In this document: piece by piece, positions 7,148 to 16,058 of the stretch | How positions within the stretch are numbered: position 1 is the stretch's first letter | Layout of the letters: each line of letters begins with the position of its first letter | Source: Mediterranea sp. (in: CFB group bacteria) | GTDB lineage: Bacteria; Bacteroidota; Bacteroidia; Bacteroidales; Bacteroidaceae | Assembly (NCBI GenBank): GCA_031261785.1 | Contig: JAISIZ010000096.1 | Span: forward strand, 1-36,727 | DNA length: 36,727 nt | Direction: 5' to 3' | The notes under the pieces: generated by a model | What the model was told of the DNA's origin: nothing | Seen by the model: only the letters and a program-made list of their open reading frames with translations | Databases searched by the model: none | Position numbers and translations under genes: made by a program

Positions 7148-8122
7148 ATGAAATATTTTTTATACACCATGCTTCCCTTAGCAAGCATGTTCTTGTCTTG
7201 TAACATGACTACTCCCCAGCGGCCGTTATATCCCATGAATGAAGCTGCTTTGTTGTGGCGTATAACGGGAAACGACTTACGAGACACTTCCTATCTGCTC
7301 GGTACCATGCATACTGTAGAAGGTAGTTTTCTGAACGACATACCTGGCTTCAGGAAAGCTTTTCGAAGAACAAAACAGCTCGCTACGGAAATAGACTACT
7401 ACTCTTTACCGACGAAATCGGCAAAGTCGAAAAAGAAGAATAATGCGATCAATAATTGGAGAATGCCTATCGATACGACTTACGAACAGTTGTATTCCGA
7501 TGTCCATAAATACCAAACCGTGGATTCTGCCCTGAAGGTTAAATATCCCACGTATGAAAAAATGAAACCTGCTTTTTGGATAATGTCTCTTGGGCATGCG
7601 ATACAATATTCAGGATTGGAGCGAAATGGGATGATGGATGCATATATCCTATTGCTTGGATACCATAATTCGAAGGATCTCTTTTTTATGGAGACCATCG
7701 ATTCCAATAGGAATAGTATAGACTCTTCAGATTCAGTTTATTCAAGCATTGTGAATGACGTGTCTTTGTCAGAGCAAGCGGAATCCTTATTTGACTGGGT
7801 GAATGCTAAGGACAGCGTTAAACTGTTTTATGATTCTCTTAAAATGGACTATAAGCAGAATGGGCTTAAAAGTATCCTTTGCATGATGTCTGACGAATCT
7901 GAACTAATATCTTTTTTGGACAGTGCAACATTAGCAAACAAGGCAAAAATAGACCAAATATTGATCAGCGATCGTAATGAGAAGTGGATGATTAACATCT
8001 TGCCCAACATAAGGAAAGCATCTTCCTTGATAGCCGTAGGAGCGAAGCATTTAATAGGGAAGGATGGGTTGATAGCCAAATTAAGATCTTTAGGCTATAA
8101 AGTAGAACCCGTAACGGAATAG
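7148..8122 (+). CDS. TraB/GumN-family lipoprotein
   Basis: A GTG at 7136 would add four residues, but the ATG at 7148 gives a normal lipoprotein signal (MKYFLYTMLPLASMFLSC) with the lipobox cysteine at residue 18. The mature part starts the TraB/GumN pattern with SYLLGTMHTVEG (GTxH motif) and ends with the typical IAVGAKHLIGKDGLIAKL block. The family includes the TIKI membrane metalloproteases, and the conserved GxxH and C-terminal GxxH positions are proposed metal ligands. In this operon, 11 bases after lanC, it could trim the exported peptide in the periplasm, act in self-protection, or handle the leader; which one is not visible. Its length (324 residues) is normal. The AT-rich composition matches its neighbours. 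Confidence 0.8.
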   Translation: MKYFLYTMLPLASMFLSCNMTTPQRPLYPMNEAALLWRITGNDLRDTSYLLGTMHTVEGSFLNDIPGFRKAFRRTKQLATEIDYYSLPTKSAKSKKKNNAINNWRMPIDTTYEQLYSDVHKYQTVDSALKVKYPTYEKMKPAFWIMSLGHAIQYSGLERNGMMDAYILLLGYHNSKDLFFMETIDSNRNSIDSSDSVYSSIVNDVSLSEQAESLFDWVNAKDSVKLFYDSLKMDYKQNGLKSILCMMSDESELISFLDSATLANKAKIDQILISDRNEKWMINILPNIRKASSLIAVGAKHLIGKDGLIAKLRSLGYKVEPVTE

Positions 8123-8126
8123 ACAG

Positions 8127-9227
8127 ATGAAAATTGTAACTATTTGCAACCCTTGCATGCAAGATGTTGTTAAAAATGCGAACTTATTCGACTTCAGAAT
8201 AGATAACGCACATATAACTGTCGCATTATTGGACGTTGTCCCTACGGATTTTGCCTCCCTGTGGACGGATGACTCTGTGTTGGTAAGAGTAAAAGCTTTC
8301 TCTTGCAACTTTAGGGACCGCTCTCTATTGCATTTCTTTAATGAATCTTGCATTCAGTTTAGCGGAGATCGGAAATATTTCTATTCTCCCATAGGCTCCG
8401 AATTCATGGGAGAGGTTTTGGAAGTCGGTAGCCATGTACATTCATTGAAGATTGGTGATAGGGTAATGCCCAATATGGCTTACCCTATTCGGCGGGATGG
8501 AAAAGTCGGTGGAGTAATCTCCAATTTTGCATCCCAACGGAATCAGCTCTTTTCGGAAGAGCAATTAATCAAGGTCCCGGATAAAATGTCGGACGAGGAG
8601 GCCGCCGGTTTTGCGCTTACTGCACAAACAGCTTACAGCATGGTGCGTAAGGCAAATCTAAGAGGTGGAGAGAATGTGTTGTTGACAGCATTAAGCTCCA
8701 ACACGTCACTGGCCATCATGGCGCTACTTCAGTCTCGTCACGTCAATATATATGGGGCCTCGACAAAAGCGGCAGATTGGGCTGAACTATTGGATAACGG
8801 CGAGCTAAAACAGATTTTCTCTTTTGAAGATTTGAAAAATAAGCACTTATTGGAGCCGAGATTCGATGTCGTGTTTGATCCTTTTATCGATTTGTATTTT
8901 CCCGAAGTTCGTTTGCGTCTAAATCATGGAGCACAGTATATTTATTGCGGGCTTTATAAGCAAAATCCTAAATATGTGTCTTCCACGAAAACTGATGAAA
9001 CTGATCTTTGTTCATTATATGCGACCTGTATTATCCGGAATGTTTCTTTAATAGGAAATTGTCTTGGCACTACAAGTGATTTGGAAAATGCCATTGCCGA
9101 TTATGTGGCCGGTGAATTCTCCGTCCCAATAGATTCGGTGTTCTCTGGAGAGGATGTTTTATCCTTCTTCCAACAAACCTTCCTAAACAAGCGGAAAGGA
9201 AAGGTCATTTATAAATATGCGGACTAA
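8127..9227 (+). CDS. MDR-superfamily oxidoreductase, candidate LanJ-type reductase
   Basis: The 366-residue protein has the medium-chain dehydrogenase layout: a catalytic GroES-like domain (VLVRVKAFSCNFRD, SEFMGEVLEVGS, IGDRVMP) and a Rossmann domain from about residue 180 (GGENVLLTALSSNTSLAIMALL). The usual GxGxxG or SxGVG turn reads SSNTS, so cofactor use may differ. The NFRD motif resembles zinc-free enoyl-reductase-type members rather than alcohol dehydrogenases with the Cys-His zinc site. In other lanthipeptide systems, LanJ reductases hydrogenate dehydroalanine to D-alanine; position between the TraB and LanB genes makes that a reasonable inference here. It starts 4 bases after the TraB gene stop. 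Weak point: family membership alone does not show the substrate. Confidence 0.75.
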   Translation: MKIVTICNPCMQDVVKNANLFDFRIDNAHITVALLDVVPTDFASLWTDDSVLVRVKAFSCNFRDRSLLHFFNESCIQFSGDRKYFYSPIGSEFMGEVLEVGSHVHSLKIGDRVMPNMAYPIRRDGKVGGVISNFASQRNQLFSEEQLIKVPDKMSDEEAAGFALTAQTAYSMVRKANLRGGENVLLTALSSNTSLAIMALLQSRHVNIYGASTKAADWAELLDNGELKQIFSFEDLKNKHLLEPRFDVVFDPFIDLYFPEVRLRLNHGAQYIYCGLYKQNPKYVSSTKTDETDLCSLYATCIIRNVSLIGNCLGTTSDLENAIADYVAGEFSVPIDSVFSGEDVLSFFQQTFLNKRKGKVIYKYAD

Positions 9228-9245
9228 TTCATTATCTTTTTTTTG

Positions 9246-11435
9246 ATGTACAAACCATTTCACACTTTTGTTTTTCGTCTACCAAGCTCTCCATTCGAAC
9301 AACTTGGCCGCATGCTCTCCACGTGCGAAGCCCTTGAAAAGATGATGGGGGACAAGGAAATGCAAGAAAAGATCTATATCGCCTCTCCCGTTTTATATGA
9401 AGAAATAGGGAAATACTTATCTGGGTATTTGTCAGACGAGCATGAACGGGAGCGAATTCGACACTCGTTCACCAAATATTTATCGCGAATGTGCACCCGA
9501 TGTACGCCTTATGGTCTATTTGCCTCTTGTTCTTCCGGTATTCTTGGGCAAACAACGCAATTTGAGATGAAATCCTCACTGGCATCTCATACACGTCTCG
9601 ATATGTTCTTTTTGTGCGACTTGGTCCAAACGCTATCAAAACAGCCCGACGTAAGGGAAAAGCTGCTTTATTTCCCAAATACAACTCTTTATGCCGTAGG
9701 GAAAATGTATCGTTATATAAAGATCCTGCATACGGGTGACACGCGCACACATGTTATAGCCTCGGTAGAGCGAAACAAGTATCTCGACACGATTCTACAC
9801 ATGGCGACAGATGGCATTGATTTATTCCGTGTACAAAATTACCTGCAAAAATCGGATATTTGGGCGGAAGACATACTTCCATACATAGAGGATCTGATCG
9901 ATTCGCAAGTACTCGTTAGTGAATTGCAACCTGTCCTGACAGGGGAAGGCTATATTGAACGGATATTAAAGGTTTTGCACAGGATAAAGGATAAAGAGAG
10001 AGAGACGACTGAAATAAAAGTGGCTATCGATCATGTACAAAAGGTCTTGGATGAAATAGACAGAACGGATACCTCCTCGGTCGACGCTTATAAAGAATGT
10101 GTCCGCATATTCAAGGACATACCTGTCTCCATAGATGAAGGATTCCTATTCCAAGTGGATTCTGGGAGAGGTGCAAAAGTGGCTGTATTAGGGAATGATG
10201 TCGTACGAGAACTGTCTAACGCTGTGTCTTTTTTGACTAAATTGGCGCATTTTTTTTCTAATGGTGCGCTACAAACATTCAGACAAGCTTTTTATGCGCG
10301 CTATGAGGATTCGGAGATTCCCCTAAACGTGGCTTTAGACAAGGAAATGGGTCTCGGATATCCCGCTCAACATGGAGTGGCCGATATATCCCCATTGATT
10401 GATCGTTTGTCCTTACCAAAGCGAGAGACGGAAAATGGAAACATAAGGGTTTCGCGGATCTTGCTGAAGAAAATTCTCAAAGCGAAAGAGAGAGGAGATG
10501 ATGAGATCGTTCTTACTGATGAAGACATGGAAGGCCGTGGTGAAGATAGCAAGCATGCTCCATCTACCCTGTATTCGATGTTTCAGGTGATAGGCGAAGT
10601 CGATGGAAAGCCGCTCCTAAACATTATGTCGGTTGGCGAATCCGGTGCGAAATTATTATCTCGTTTTTCCCATACGGACGAACATATTGAGCGATTAGTG
10701 ATGGACATCGTCGCATTCGAAGAGAGACGACTGCCTCCAGATTCTATTTTTGCTGAGATTGTCCATTTACCCAGCTCGAGAGTCGGGAATATTTTGTCAC
10801 GGCCATGCCTAAGAGATTACGAAATCGTGTATTTGGCAGATAGCCAATTACCACAATCACAGAGAATCTATACATCGGACCTAATGCTGTCGTATAGGAA
10901 TGGAAAATTACTACTTCGTTCTAAGAAATTAGATAAATGGATCTATCCCAGATTGACCAATGCTCACAATTATGCTTCTCCAATTAATTTGCCTCTTTAT
11001 CGCTTCTTGTGCGATTTGCAATATCAGCAGACCATGCCAGGATATTCCATGGGATTTGGGGAACTGGGAAATTTGCTCGATTTCCGCCCTCGGATAAGAT
11101 ATAAAAATTCCATATTCTCACCGGCTTCATGGACTGTGCGTAAAATAGAATTTGAGTCTCTCTATAAATTGCGGGGAAAGGATTTAATCGATGGAGTACG
11201 ATCGTGGAGAGAAGGACGAAAAATACCTGAAAAGGTTGTCTTATCGGAAGGAGATAATGAGCTTTTTGTCAATTTCCAATCCAACCTTAGCGTAGAGTCA
11301 TTTCTTTCTGCTGTAAAAAGGAAAAATGAGATCATCCTAAATGAATTTCTTTTCGACACGAACAACTTGATTGTAAAAGGGAAAGAGGGAGATTATTTAC
11401 ATGAATTTATTGTCGCATTCTATAATGACAAATAA
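9246..11435 (+). CDS. Split LanB dehydratase, glutamylation subunit
   Basis: The ATG at 9246 follows a T-run; an upstream TTG would add one residue. The 729-residue protein matches Lant_dehydr_N. The RHSFTKYLSRMCTRCTPYGLFAS block (the family's TPFGLF motif, near residue 85) is diagnostic, and LASHTRLDMFFLCDLV is the usual start of the next segment. LFYARYEDSEIPLNVALDKEMGLGY corresponds to the FxxRYG...EVPLxxxLDxexGigy motif. By family, this subunit uses glutamyl-tRNA to glutamylate Ser/Thr of the precursor. In nisin-type LanB the elimination domain is fused; here it is the next gene. The DNA is AT-rich. Split LanBs occur in thiopeptide loci and, as I recall, in the Bacteroidetes pinensin locus. 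Confidence 0.88.
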   Translation: MYKPFHTFVFRLPSSPFEQLGRMLSTCEALEKMMGDKEMQEKIYIASPVLYEEIGKYLSGYLSDEHERERIRHSFTKYLSRMCTRCTPYGLFASCSSGILGQTTQFEMKSSLASHTRLDMFFLCDLVQTLSKQPDVREKLLYFPNTTLYAVGKMYRYIKILHTGDTRTHVIASVERNKYLDTILHMATDGIDLFRVQNYLQKSDIWAEDILPYIEDLIDSQVLVSELQPVLTGEGYIERILKVLHRIKDKERETTEIKVAIDHVQKVLDEIDRTDTSSVDAYKECVRIFKDIPVSIDEGFLFQVDSGRGAKVAVLGNDVVRELSNAVSFLTKLAHFFSNGALQTFRQAFYARYEDSEIPLNVALDKEMGLGYPAQHGVADISPLIDRLSLPKRETENGNIRVSRILLKKILKAKERGDDEIVLTDEDMEGRGEDSKHAPSTLYSMFQVIGEVDGKPLLNIMSVGESGAKLLSRFSHTDEHIERLVMDIVAFEERRLPPDSIFAEIVHLPSSRVGNILSRPCLRDYEIVYLADSQLPQSQRIYTSDLMLSYRNGKLLLRSKKLDKWIYPRLTNAHNYASPINLPLYRFLCDLQYQQTMPGYSMGFGELGNLLDFRPRIRYKNSIFSPASWTVRKIEFESLYKLRGKDLIDGVRSWREGRKIPEKVVLSEGDNELFVNFQSNLSVESFLSAVKRKNEIILNEFLFDTNNLIVKGKEGDYLHEFIVAFYNDK

Positions 11436-11446
11436 TGGGTTGAGCC

Positions 11447-12340
11447 ATGAGTAAGAGAAATGTTGTTCGTAGAGATTTTATCCCGGGAAGTGAATGGGTT
11501 TATTTCAAGATTTATGCCGGTAGCAATACAGTAGATAAGTTGTTGGTTCATGAAATCAGTCAGATTATAGCCTCGTTAGAAAGAAGGAAGCTAATTGAAA
11601 AATGGTTTTTTATTCGATATGCGGATCCTGATTTTCATTTGCGTATCCGTTTACAAGTCCTCGATCGTTCTATGATCGGGAATGTGCTACAGGCATTCTA
11701 TGGCAAACTCGAAAAGCGGATAAGTGACAAAACGGTATGGAAAGTGCAGCTGGATACGTACAGTAGAGAATTGGAACGATACAAAAAAGAATTCATTGAA
11801 TTGACAGAAGACTTGTTTTGCGTTGATAGTAGACATGTGCTACTACTATTAACAAAAATGCATGAAAAGAACATGCTGGAGGAACGCTTCTTTATAGCGA
11901 TGCGAACAATTGATTGCTTACTGAATGCCTTCAATCTCGATATTTCAGGCAAACAGAATTTATTGGAACACATAGATGCGGGGTTTAAGTCTGAATTTGG
12001 GTACACTCAATCAAATATGAAACAACTGAACGCTTTGTATAGAGAGTATAGACCTCAAATTTCCTCTGCGATGAACGGGCTTCCGATCGATATAGAAACG
12101 GCAATCCAACATTACACCGTTGAATGCGCAAAGATTGTAGAACGTGTGGAAGCCAGAGATATGAGAGAGGCGTTGCCCAGTTATATACACATGACGATGA
12201 ACCGGATATTTCCATCTAAGAATAGAATTTATGAATTGATGTCGTACAATTTTCTGAATCGATATTATCAAAGTGTTATAGCGAGAAAACACAATGAAAC
12301 AAGAAAATGGAAGACGAATAATTTGTGCGTAAATAGATGA
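11447..12340 (+). CDS. Split LanB, glutamate-elimination subunit (SpaB_C-like)
   Basis: The 297-residue product matches the thiopeptide-type bacteriocin domain (SpaB_C). It opens with EWVYFKIYAGSNTVDKLL and continues KWFFIRYADPDFHLRIRL, the typical WFFIRYxDPxxHLRLR block, then QLDTYSRELERYKKEF, where the family has the (E)TYxPExxRYGG-like segment, and FIAMRTIDCLLNAF. Together with the 9246 gene it makes a complete dehydratase: this half removes the glutamate to leave dehydroamino acids. The gap to its partner is 11 bases. Its TGA overlaps the ATG of the exporter gene by four bases (ATGA), yet composition jumps from AT-rich to strongly GC-rich at that point. Confidence 0.85.
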   Translation: MSKRNVVRRDFIPGSEWVYFKIYAGSNTVDKLLVHEISQIIASLERRKLIEKWFFIRYADPDFHLRIRLQVLDRSMIGNVLQAFYGKLEKRISDKTVWKVQLDTYSRELERYKKEFIELTEDLFCVDSRHVLLLLTKMHEKNMLEERFFIAMRTIDCLLNAFNLDISGKQNLLEHIDAGFKSEFGYTQSNMKQLNALYREYRPQISSAMNGLPIDIETAIQHYTVECAKIVERVEARDMREALPSYIHMTMNRIFPSKNRIYELMSYNFLNRYYQSVIARKHNETRKWKTNNLCVNR

Positions 12341-14544
12341 AACGTCCCTTCCCCCATTACCTCCAGCTCGATACCATGGACTGCGGCCCCACGGCCCTGC
12401 GCATCATTGCCAAACACTACGGCCGTACCTATTCCCTACAGACCTTGCGCGAGAAGTGCTTCATCACCCGGCAGGGCGTGTCGATGCTCGGCATCAGCGA
12501 CGCCGCCGAGAGTATCGGCCTCCGCACGCGAGGGGTGAAGCTCACGCTGGACCAGCTGGTGGAGGACGCCCCGCTGCCCTGCGTGCTGCACTGGAACAGG
12601 AACCACTTCGTGGTGTGCTACGCCATCAGGGGGAAGCGGGGGAAGCGGAGATTCCACATCTCCGACCCGGCGAAAGGGAAATACGTGATGGAAGAAGAGG
12701 GTTTCAGGCAATGCTGGCTGGCCACGAAGGAGAAGGGTAAGGAGTGGGGCGCCGCGCTATTGCTGGCCCCTACGCCCGAGTTCGACAAGCGGGAGGACGA
12801 CGGGGAGAAGCGGGCGAAGAACCTGTCCTATTACCTGCATTACCTGTTTCCCTATCGGTCGCAGCTGGCGCAATTGGTGGTGGGCATGCTGCTGGGCAGC
12901 CTCTTCTCGCTCATCTTCCCGTTCCTCACGCAGGCTGTGGTGGACCAGGGCATCGGAAACGGCAACCTCAGCCTCATCACGCTGGTGCTCGTCGCGCAGA
13001 TGGTGTTCACCGTGACGCGGACGGGCGTGGGGTTCCTGCAGAGCTGGATCACGCTGCACGTCAACACGAGGGTGAGCGTCACGCTCATCTCCGACTTCCT
13101 GGCCAAGCTGATGCGGCTGCCCATCCGCTTCTTCGACGCCAAGAACCTGGGCGACATCCTACAGCGCGTGGGCGACCACGGGCGCATCCAGTCGTTCATG
13201 ACGGGGACGTCCATCTCCACGGCCTTCTCGTTCGTGAACTTCTTCGTCTTCGCCGGGGTGATGGCCTACTACAACCTGCCCATACTGGGCGTGTTCCTGC
13301 TGGGCAATACGCTCTACGTGACGTGGATACTCCTCTTCATGCGCTACCGCCGCAAATTGGACAACGCCCGCTTCGCGCAGGCCGCCGCCAACCAGGACAA
13401 CATGGTGCAGCTCATCACCGGCATGCAGGAGATCAAGCTCAACAACTGCGAGAAACAGCAGCGGTGGAAATGGGAGGCCATACAGGTGCGCCTGTTCAAG
13501 ATCGGCGTGAGGGGGATGGCGCTGGGACAGTACCAGCAGGTGGGCAGCGTCTTCTTCGGGCAGACCACCTCGCTGCTGGTCTCCTACCTCTCGGCCAAGG
13601 CGGTGGTGGACGGCGACATCACGCTGGGGATGATGATGTCCATCAGCTACATCATCGGCCAGCTCTCGGCGCCCATCGGGCAGGTGATCGGCTTCGCGCA
13701 GTCGCTGCAGGACGCCAAGATCAGCCTCGAGCGGCTGAACGAGATCCACAACCGGGAGGACGAGGAACAGGACGCGGGGAGCAAGATGGACACGCTGCCC
13801 GACGACCGCACGCTCTCGCTGGAGAACGTCTCGTTCAGCTACGACGGGGCGGAACGCGACTACGCCCTGGAGAACCTCACCCTGCGTATCCCGCACCACA
13901 AGGTGACGGCCATCGTGGGGGCGAGCGGGAGCGGGAAGACCACCGTGGTGAAGCTGCTGCTGGGCTTCTATCCGCCCACCAAGGGGGAGGTCAAGGTGGG
14001 CGGCGTGCCGCTGGCGGACATCAACCCGCGCCTGTGGCGCAAGAGCACGGGGGCGGTGATGCAGGACAGCTTCGTCTTCTCGGACACCATAGCCCGCAAC
14101 GTGGCCATCAGCGACGAGGAGGTGGACAAGGGGAAGCTGCTGCGGGCGGTGGAGGTGGCCAACATACGGGAGTTCATAGAGAAGCTGCCGCTGAGGTACG
14201 ACAGCAAGATAGGCGCGGGCGGCAACGGGGTGAGCCAGGGGCAGCGGCAACGCCTGCTCATCGCCCGGGCGGTGTACAAGGACCCGGAGTTCCTCTTCCT
14301 CGACGAGGCCACCAACGCCCTCGACGCCAACAACGAGCGGGAGATACTCGACAACCTGTCCGACTTTTACCGCGGGAAGACGGTGGTGATCGTGGCGCAC
14401 CGCCTGACCACCGTGCGGAACGCCGACAACATCGTGGTGCTGGACGGCGGCAAGGTGATCGAGGAGGGGACGCACGAGGAGCTGACGGAACGGCGGGGGG
14501 CATACTATACGTTGGTGAGGAACCAGCTGGAGTTGGGGAATTAA
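12337..14544 (+). CDS. C39-peptidase ABC exporter of GG-leader peptides
   Basis: The 735-residue protein has three parts. Residues 1-135 are a C39 cysteine protease with the catalytic trio Cys16 (TMDCGPTAL), His90 (RNHFVV) and Asp110 (ISDPAKG). About 165-450 is the transmembrane ABC domain. The ATPase carries Walker A GASGSGKT (528-535), the VSQGQRQRLLIARA signature and Walker B LFLDEATNALD. By family it cleaves leaders after Gly-Gly and exports the core across the inner membrane. The gene is very GC-rich, unlike the maturation genes directly upstream, which it overlaps by four bases. It is in operon with the HlyD gene after a 24-base AT-rich spacer. Long open frames inside it in other frames are GC-driven shadows. 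Confidence 0.93.
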   Translation: MKRPFPHYLQLDTMDCGPTALRIIAKHYGRTYSLQTLREKCFITRQGVSMLGISDAAESIGLRTRGVKLTLDQLVEDAPLPCVLHWNRNHFVVCYAIRGKRGKRRFHISDPAKGKYVMEEEGFRQCWLATKEKGKEWGAALLLAPTPEFDKREDDGEKRAKNLSYYLHYLFPYRSQLAQLVVGMLLGSLFSLIFPFLTQAVVDQGIGNGNLSLITLVLVAQMVFTVTRTGVGFLQSWITLHVNTRVSVTLISDFLAKLMRLPIRFFDAKNLGDILQRVGDHGRIQSFMTGTSISTAFSFVNFFVFAGVMAYYNLPILGVFLLGNTLYVTWILLFMRYRRKLDNARFAQAAANQDNMVQLITGMQEIKLNNCEKQQRWKWEAIQVRLFKIGVRGMALGQYQQVGSVFFGQTTSLLVSYLSAKAVVDGDITLGMMMSISYIIGQLSAPIGQVIGFAQSLQDAKISLERLNEIHNREDEEQDAGSKMDTLPDDRTLSLENVSFSYDGAERDYALENLTLRIPHHKVTAIVGASGSGKTTVVKLLLGFYPPTKGEVKVGGVPLADINPRLWRKSTGAVMQDSFVFSDTIARNVAISDEEVDKGKLLRAVEVANIREFIEKLPLRYDSKIGAGGNGVSQGQRQRLLIARAVYKDPEFLFLDEATNALDANNEREILDNLSDFYRGKTVVIVAHRLTTVRNADNIVVLDGGKVIEEGTHEELTERRGAYYTLVRNQLELGN

Positions 14545-14568
14545 AAATTGAGAATTAAAAATTAAAAA

Positions 14569-15930
14569 ATGAATGATGGGGACGGACCGGGGATGAAGGG
14601 ACGCGGGGAAGATAAAGAAGAAATGGGACGCGGACGCGGGGAGGAGATCGAGCTGCGGAGCGAGGAGTTCCAGGAAGTGCTGGGCGGGGTGCCGCCGTGG
14701 ATACTGCGGTGGGGCATCACGGTGGTGGGCGCTATCATGCTGCTGTTGCTGGCGGGCAGCGCCGTGTTCAGATATCCCGACGTGATAGGGGCCACGGTGA
14801 CCCTGACGGGGACGGAACCGGCGGCGGGCATCGTGGCGAAGGCGTCGGGGAAGATCCGCGAATTGTACGTGGAGGACGGGCGAGCCGTGGCCGAGGGGGA
14901 GTGCCTGGCGGTGATCGACAACCCGGCGAGGACGGCCGACGTACTCTACTTGGGGGAGTTCCTGGGAGAGGCGTCGCTCAATCTGGACTCGTTGCCCGGC
15001 CTGCCGCGTAAGGACGTCAGCGTGGGGAACATGCAGTCCGCCTACTCCAACTATTACTCCACGCTGTCGCAATGCCTGCAGTTCAAGGGGCTGGGATATT
15101 ACGGGGAGAAAGTGCGCTTCATGCGGGAGCGCGTCGTCCGCAACGAGCGGTACCACGACGACATGGCCCGGCAGGAAGGGCTTGTCGCCCGGCAACGCGA
15201 CCTGCTGTACAACCAGTACCGCCGCGACTCGATCATCCACGGGGAGGGACTGATATCCGACGAGACGCTGGAGAGGACGCTGTCGGCCTACCTGCAGGGG
15301 GAGCTCTCGCTGGAGAACGTCCGCTCCACGCTGGAGAACCTGCGGATACAGATCGCGCAGCTGCGCGAGTCGCTGGCCGACACGGAGTATGAGTACGCCG
15401 ACCGGCGGAACACGCTGGAGACGAACCTGCGCTCGGCCGCCACGCAGCTGCGGGCGGAGATCGCGGCGTGGGAGAACAACTACGCGCTGACGGCCTCGGT
15501 GGCGGGCAAGGTGACGTTCACCAACTACTGGAGCCGCAACCAGAACGTGACGGCGGGCGAGACGGTGTTCACCATCGTGCCTTCGGGTTCCAACGCCCTG
15601 ATGGGGAAGGCCACGCTGCCCACCGTGCGCTCGGGAAAGGTGGCGGTGGGGCAACGGGTGAACGTGCGCTTTTCCAACTTCCCCGACACGGAGTACGGCG
15701 TGGTGAGGGGCGTGGTGCGCGCCATCTCGCGGGTGTCGGTGAAGGCGCCCGACGGGGGCAGCAACTACGTGGTGGAGATCGGCTTCCCCGAGGGACTGAC
15801 CACCAGTTACCGGAAGACGCTGCCCTTCGTGCCCAACATGGAGGGGCAGGCCGACATCGTCACCGACGACATCTCCCTGCTCGAACGCTTGCTGCTGCCG
15901 ATAAGGAAGGTGCTGACGGAGGGGCTGTAG
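14569..15930 (+). CDS. HlyD-family membrane-fusion protein
   Basis: The 453-residue protein has a charged N-terminus, one membrane helix (about residues 43-65, WGITVVGAIMLLLLAGSAVF), a lipoyl/barrel-sandwich start (GIVAKASGKIRELYVEDGRAVAEGECLAVID), a long helical hairpin (about 145-300) with coiled-coil-like content, and the return strand (ALTASVAGKVTFTNYWSRNQNVTAGETVFTIVP) before the beta-barrel. It would link the C39 exporter to an outer-membrane channel; no TolC-type gene is in the window, so a channel encoded elsewhere is likely. It is GC-rich like the exporter. The spacer before it (14545-14568) contains a short direct repeat built from GAATTAAAAATT. Confidence 0.9.
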   Translation: MNDGDGPGMKGRGEDKEEMGRGRGEEIELRSEEFQEVLGGVPPWILRWGITVVGAIMLLLLAGSAVFRYPDVIGATVTLTGTEPAAGIVAKASGKIRELYVEDGRAVAEGECLAVIDNPARTADVLYLGEFLGEASLNLDSLPGLPRKDVSVGNMQSAYSNYYSTLSQCLQFKGLGYYGEKVRFMRERVVRNERYHDDMARQEGLVARQRDLLYNQYRRDSIIHGEGLISDETLERTLSAYLQGELSLENVRSTLENLRIQIAQLRESLADTEYEYADRRNTLETNLRSAATQLRAEIAAWENNYALTASVAGKVTFTNYWSRNQNVTAGETVFTIVPSGSNALMGKATLPTVRSGKVAVGQRVNVRFSNFPDTEYGVVRGVVRAISRVSVKAPDGGSNYVVEIGFPEGLTTSYRKTLPFVPNMEGQADIVTDDISLLERLLLPIRKVLTEGL

Positions 15931-15995
15931 TAGGCGCAATCCATGACAGGAAGCAAGTTTTTGGGGTCGAATCGCGATTAATCGATAATTCTCCG

Positions 15996-16003
15996 TACTT
16001 TTG
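15996..16003 (+). promoter_or_regulatory. Bacteroidetes -7 element before murF
   Basis: TACTTTTG matches the TAnnTTTG -7 consensus 55 bases before the murF ATG. I see no TTTG at the usual 19-21-base distance upstream, so only half of the promoter is supported. Confidence 0.4.
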
Positions 16004-16058
16004 GACTCCAATACAAGCTTGGAATACGCATATTAATCACATAACAAGAATATTCCTT

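Noticed and set aside
3150..12340. Radical-SAM maturase for the GG-leader peptide
   Set aside because: No protein in the island has a CxxxCxxC motif with SAM-fold features; all maturation genes fit the lanthipeptide type.
13159..16011. 950-residue open frame on the minus strand, and 604-residue frame at 12744-14558 on the plus strand
   Set aside because: Both lie across the exporter and HlyD genes, have low-complexity GC-driven composition and no domain pattern. They are shadows of GC-rich real genes.
15468..16058. Longer murF start
   Set aside because: The extension lies in the HlyD gene and has no MurF similarity; the ATG at 16059 gives the proper N-terminus.
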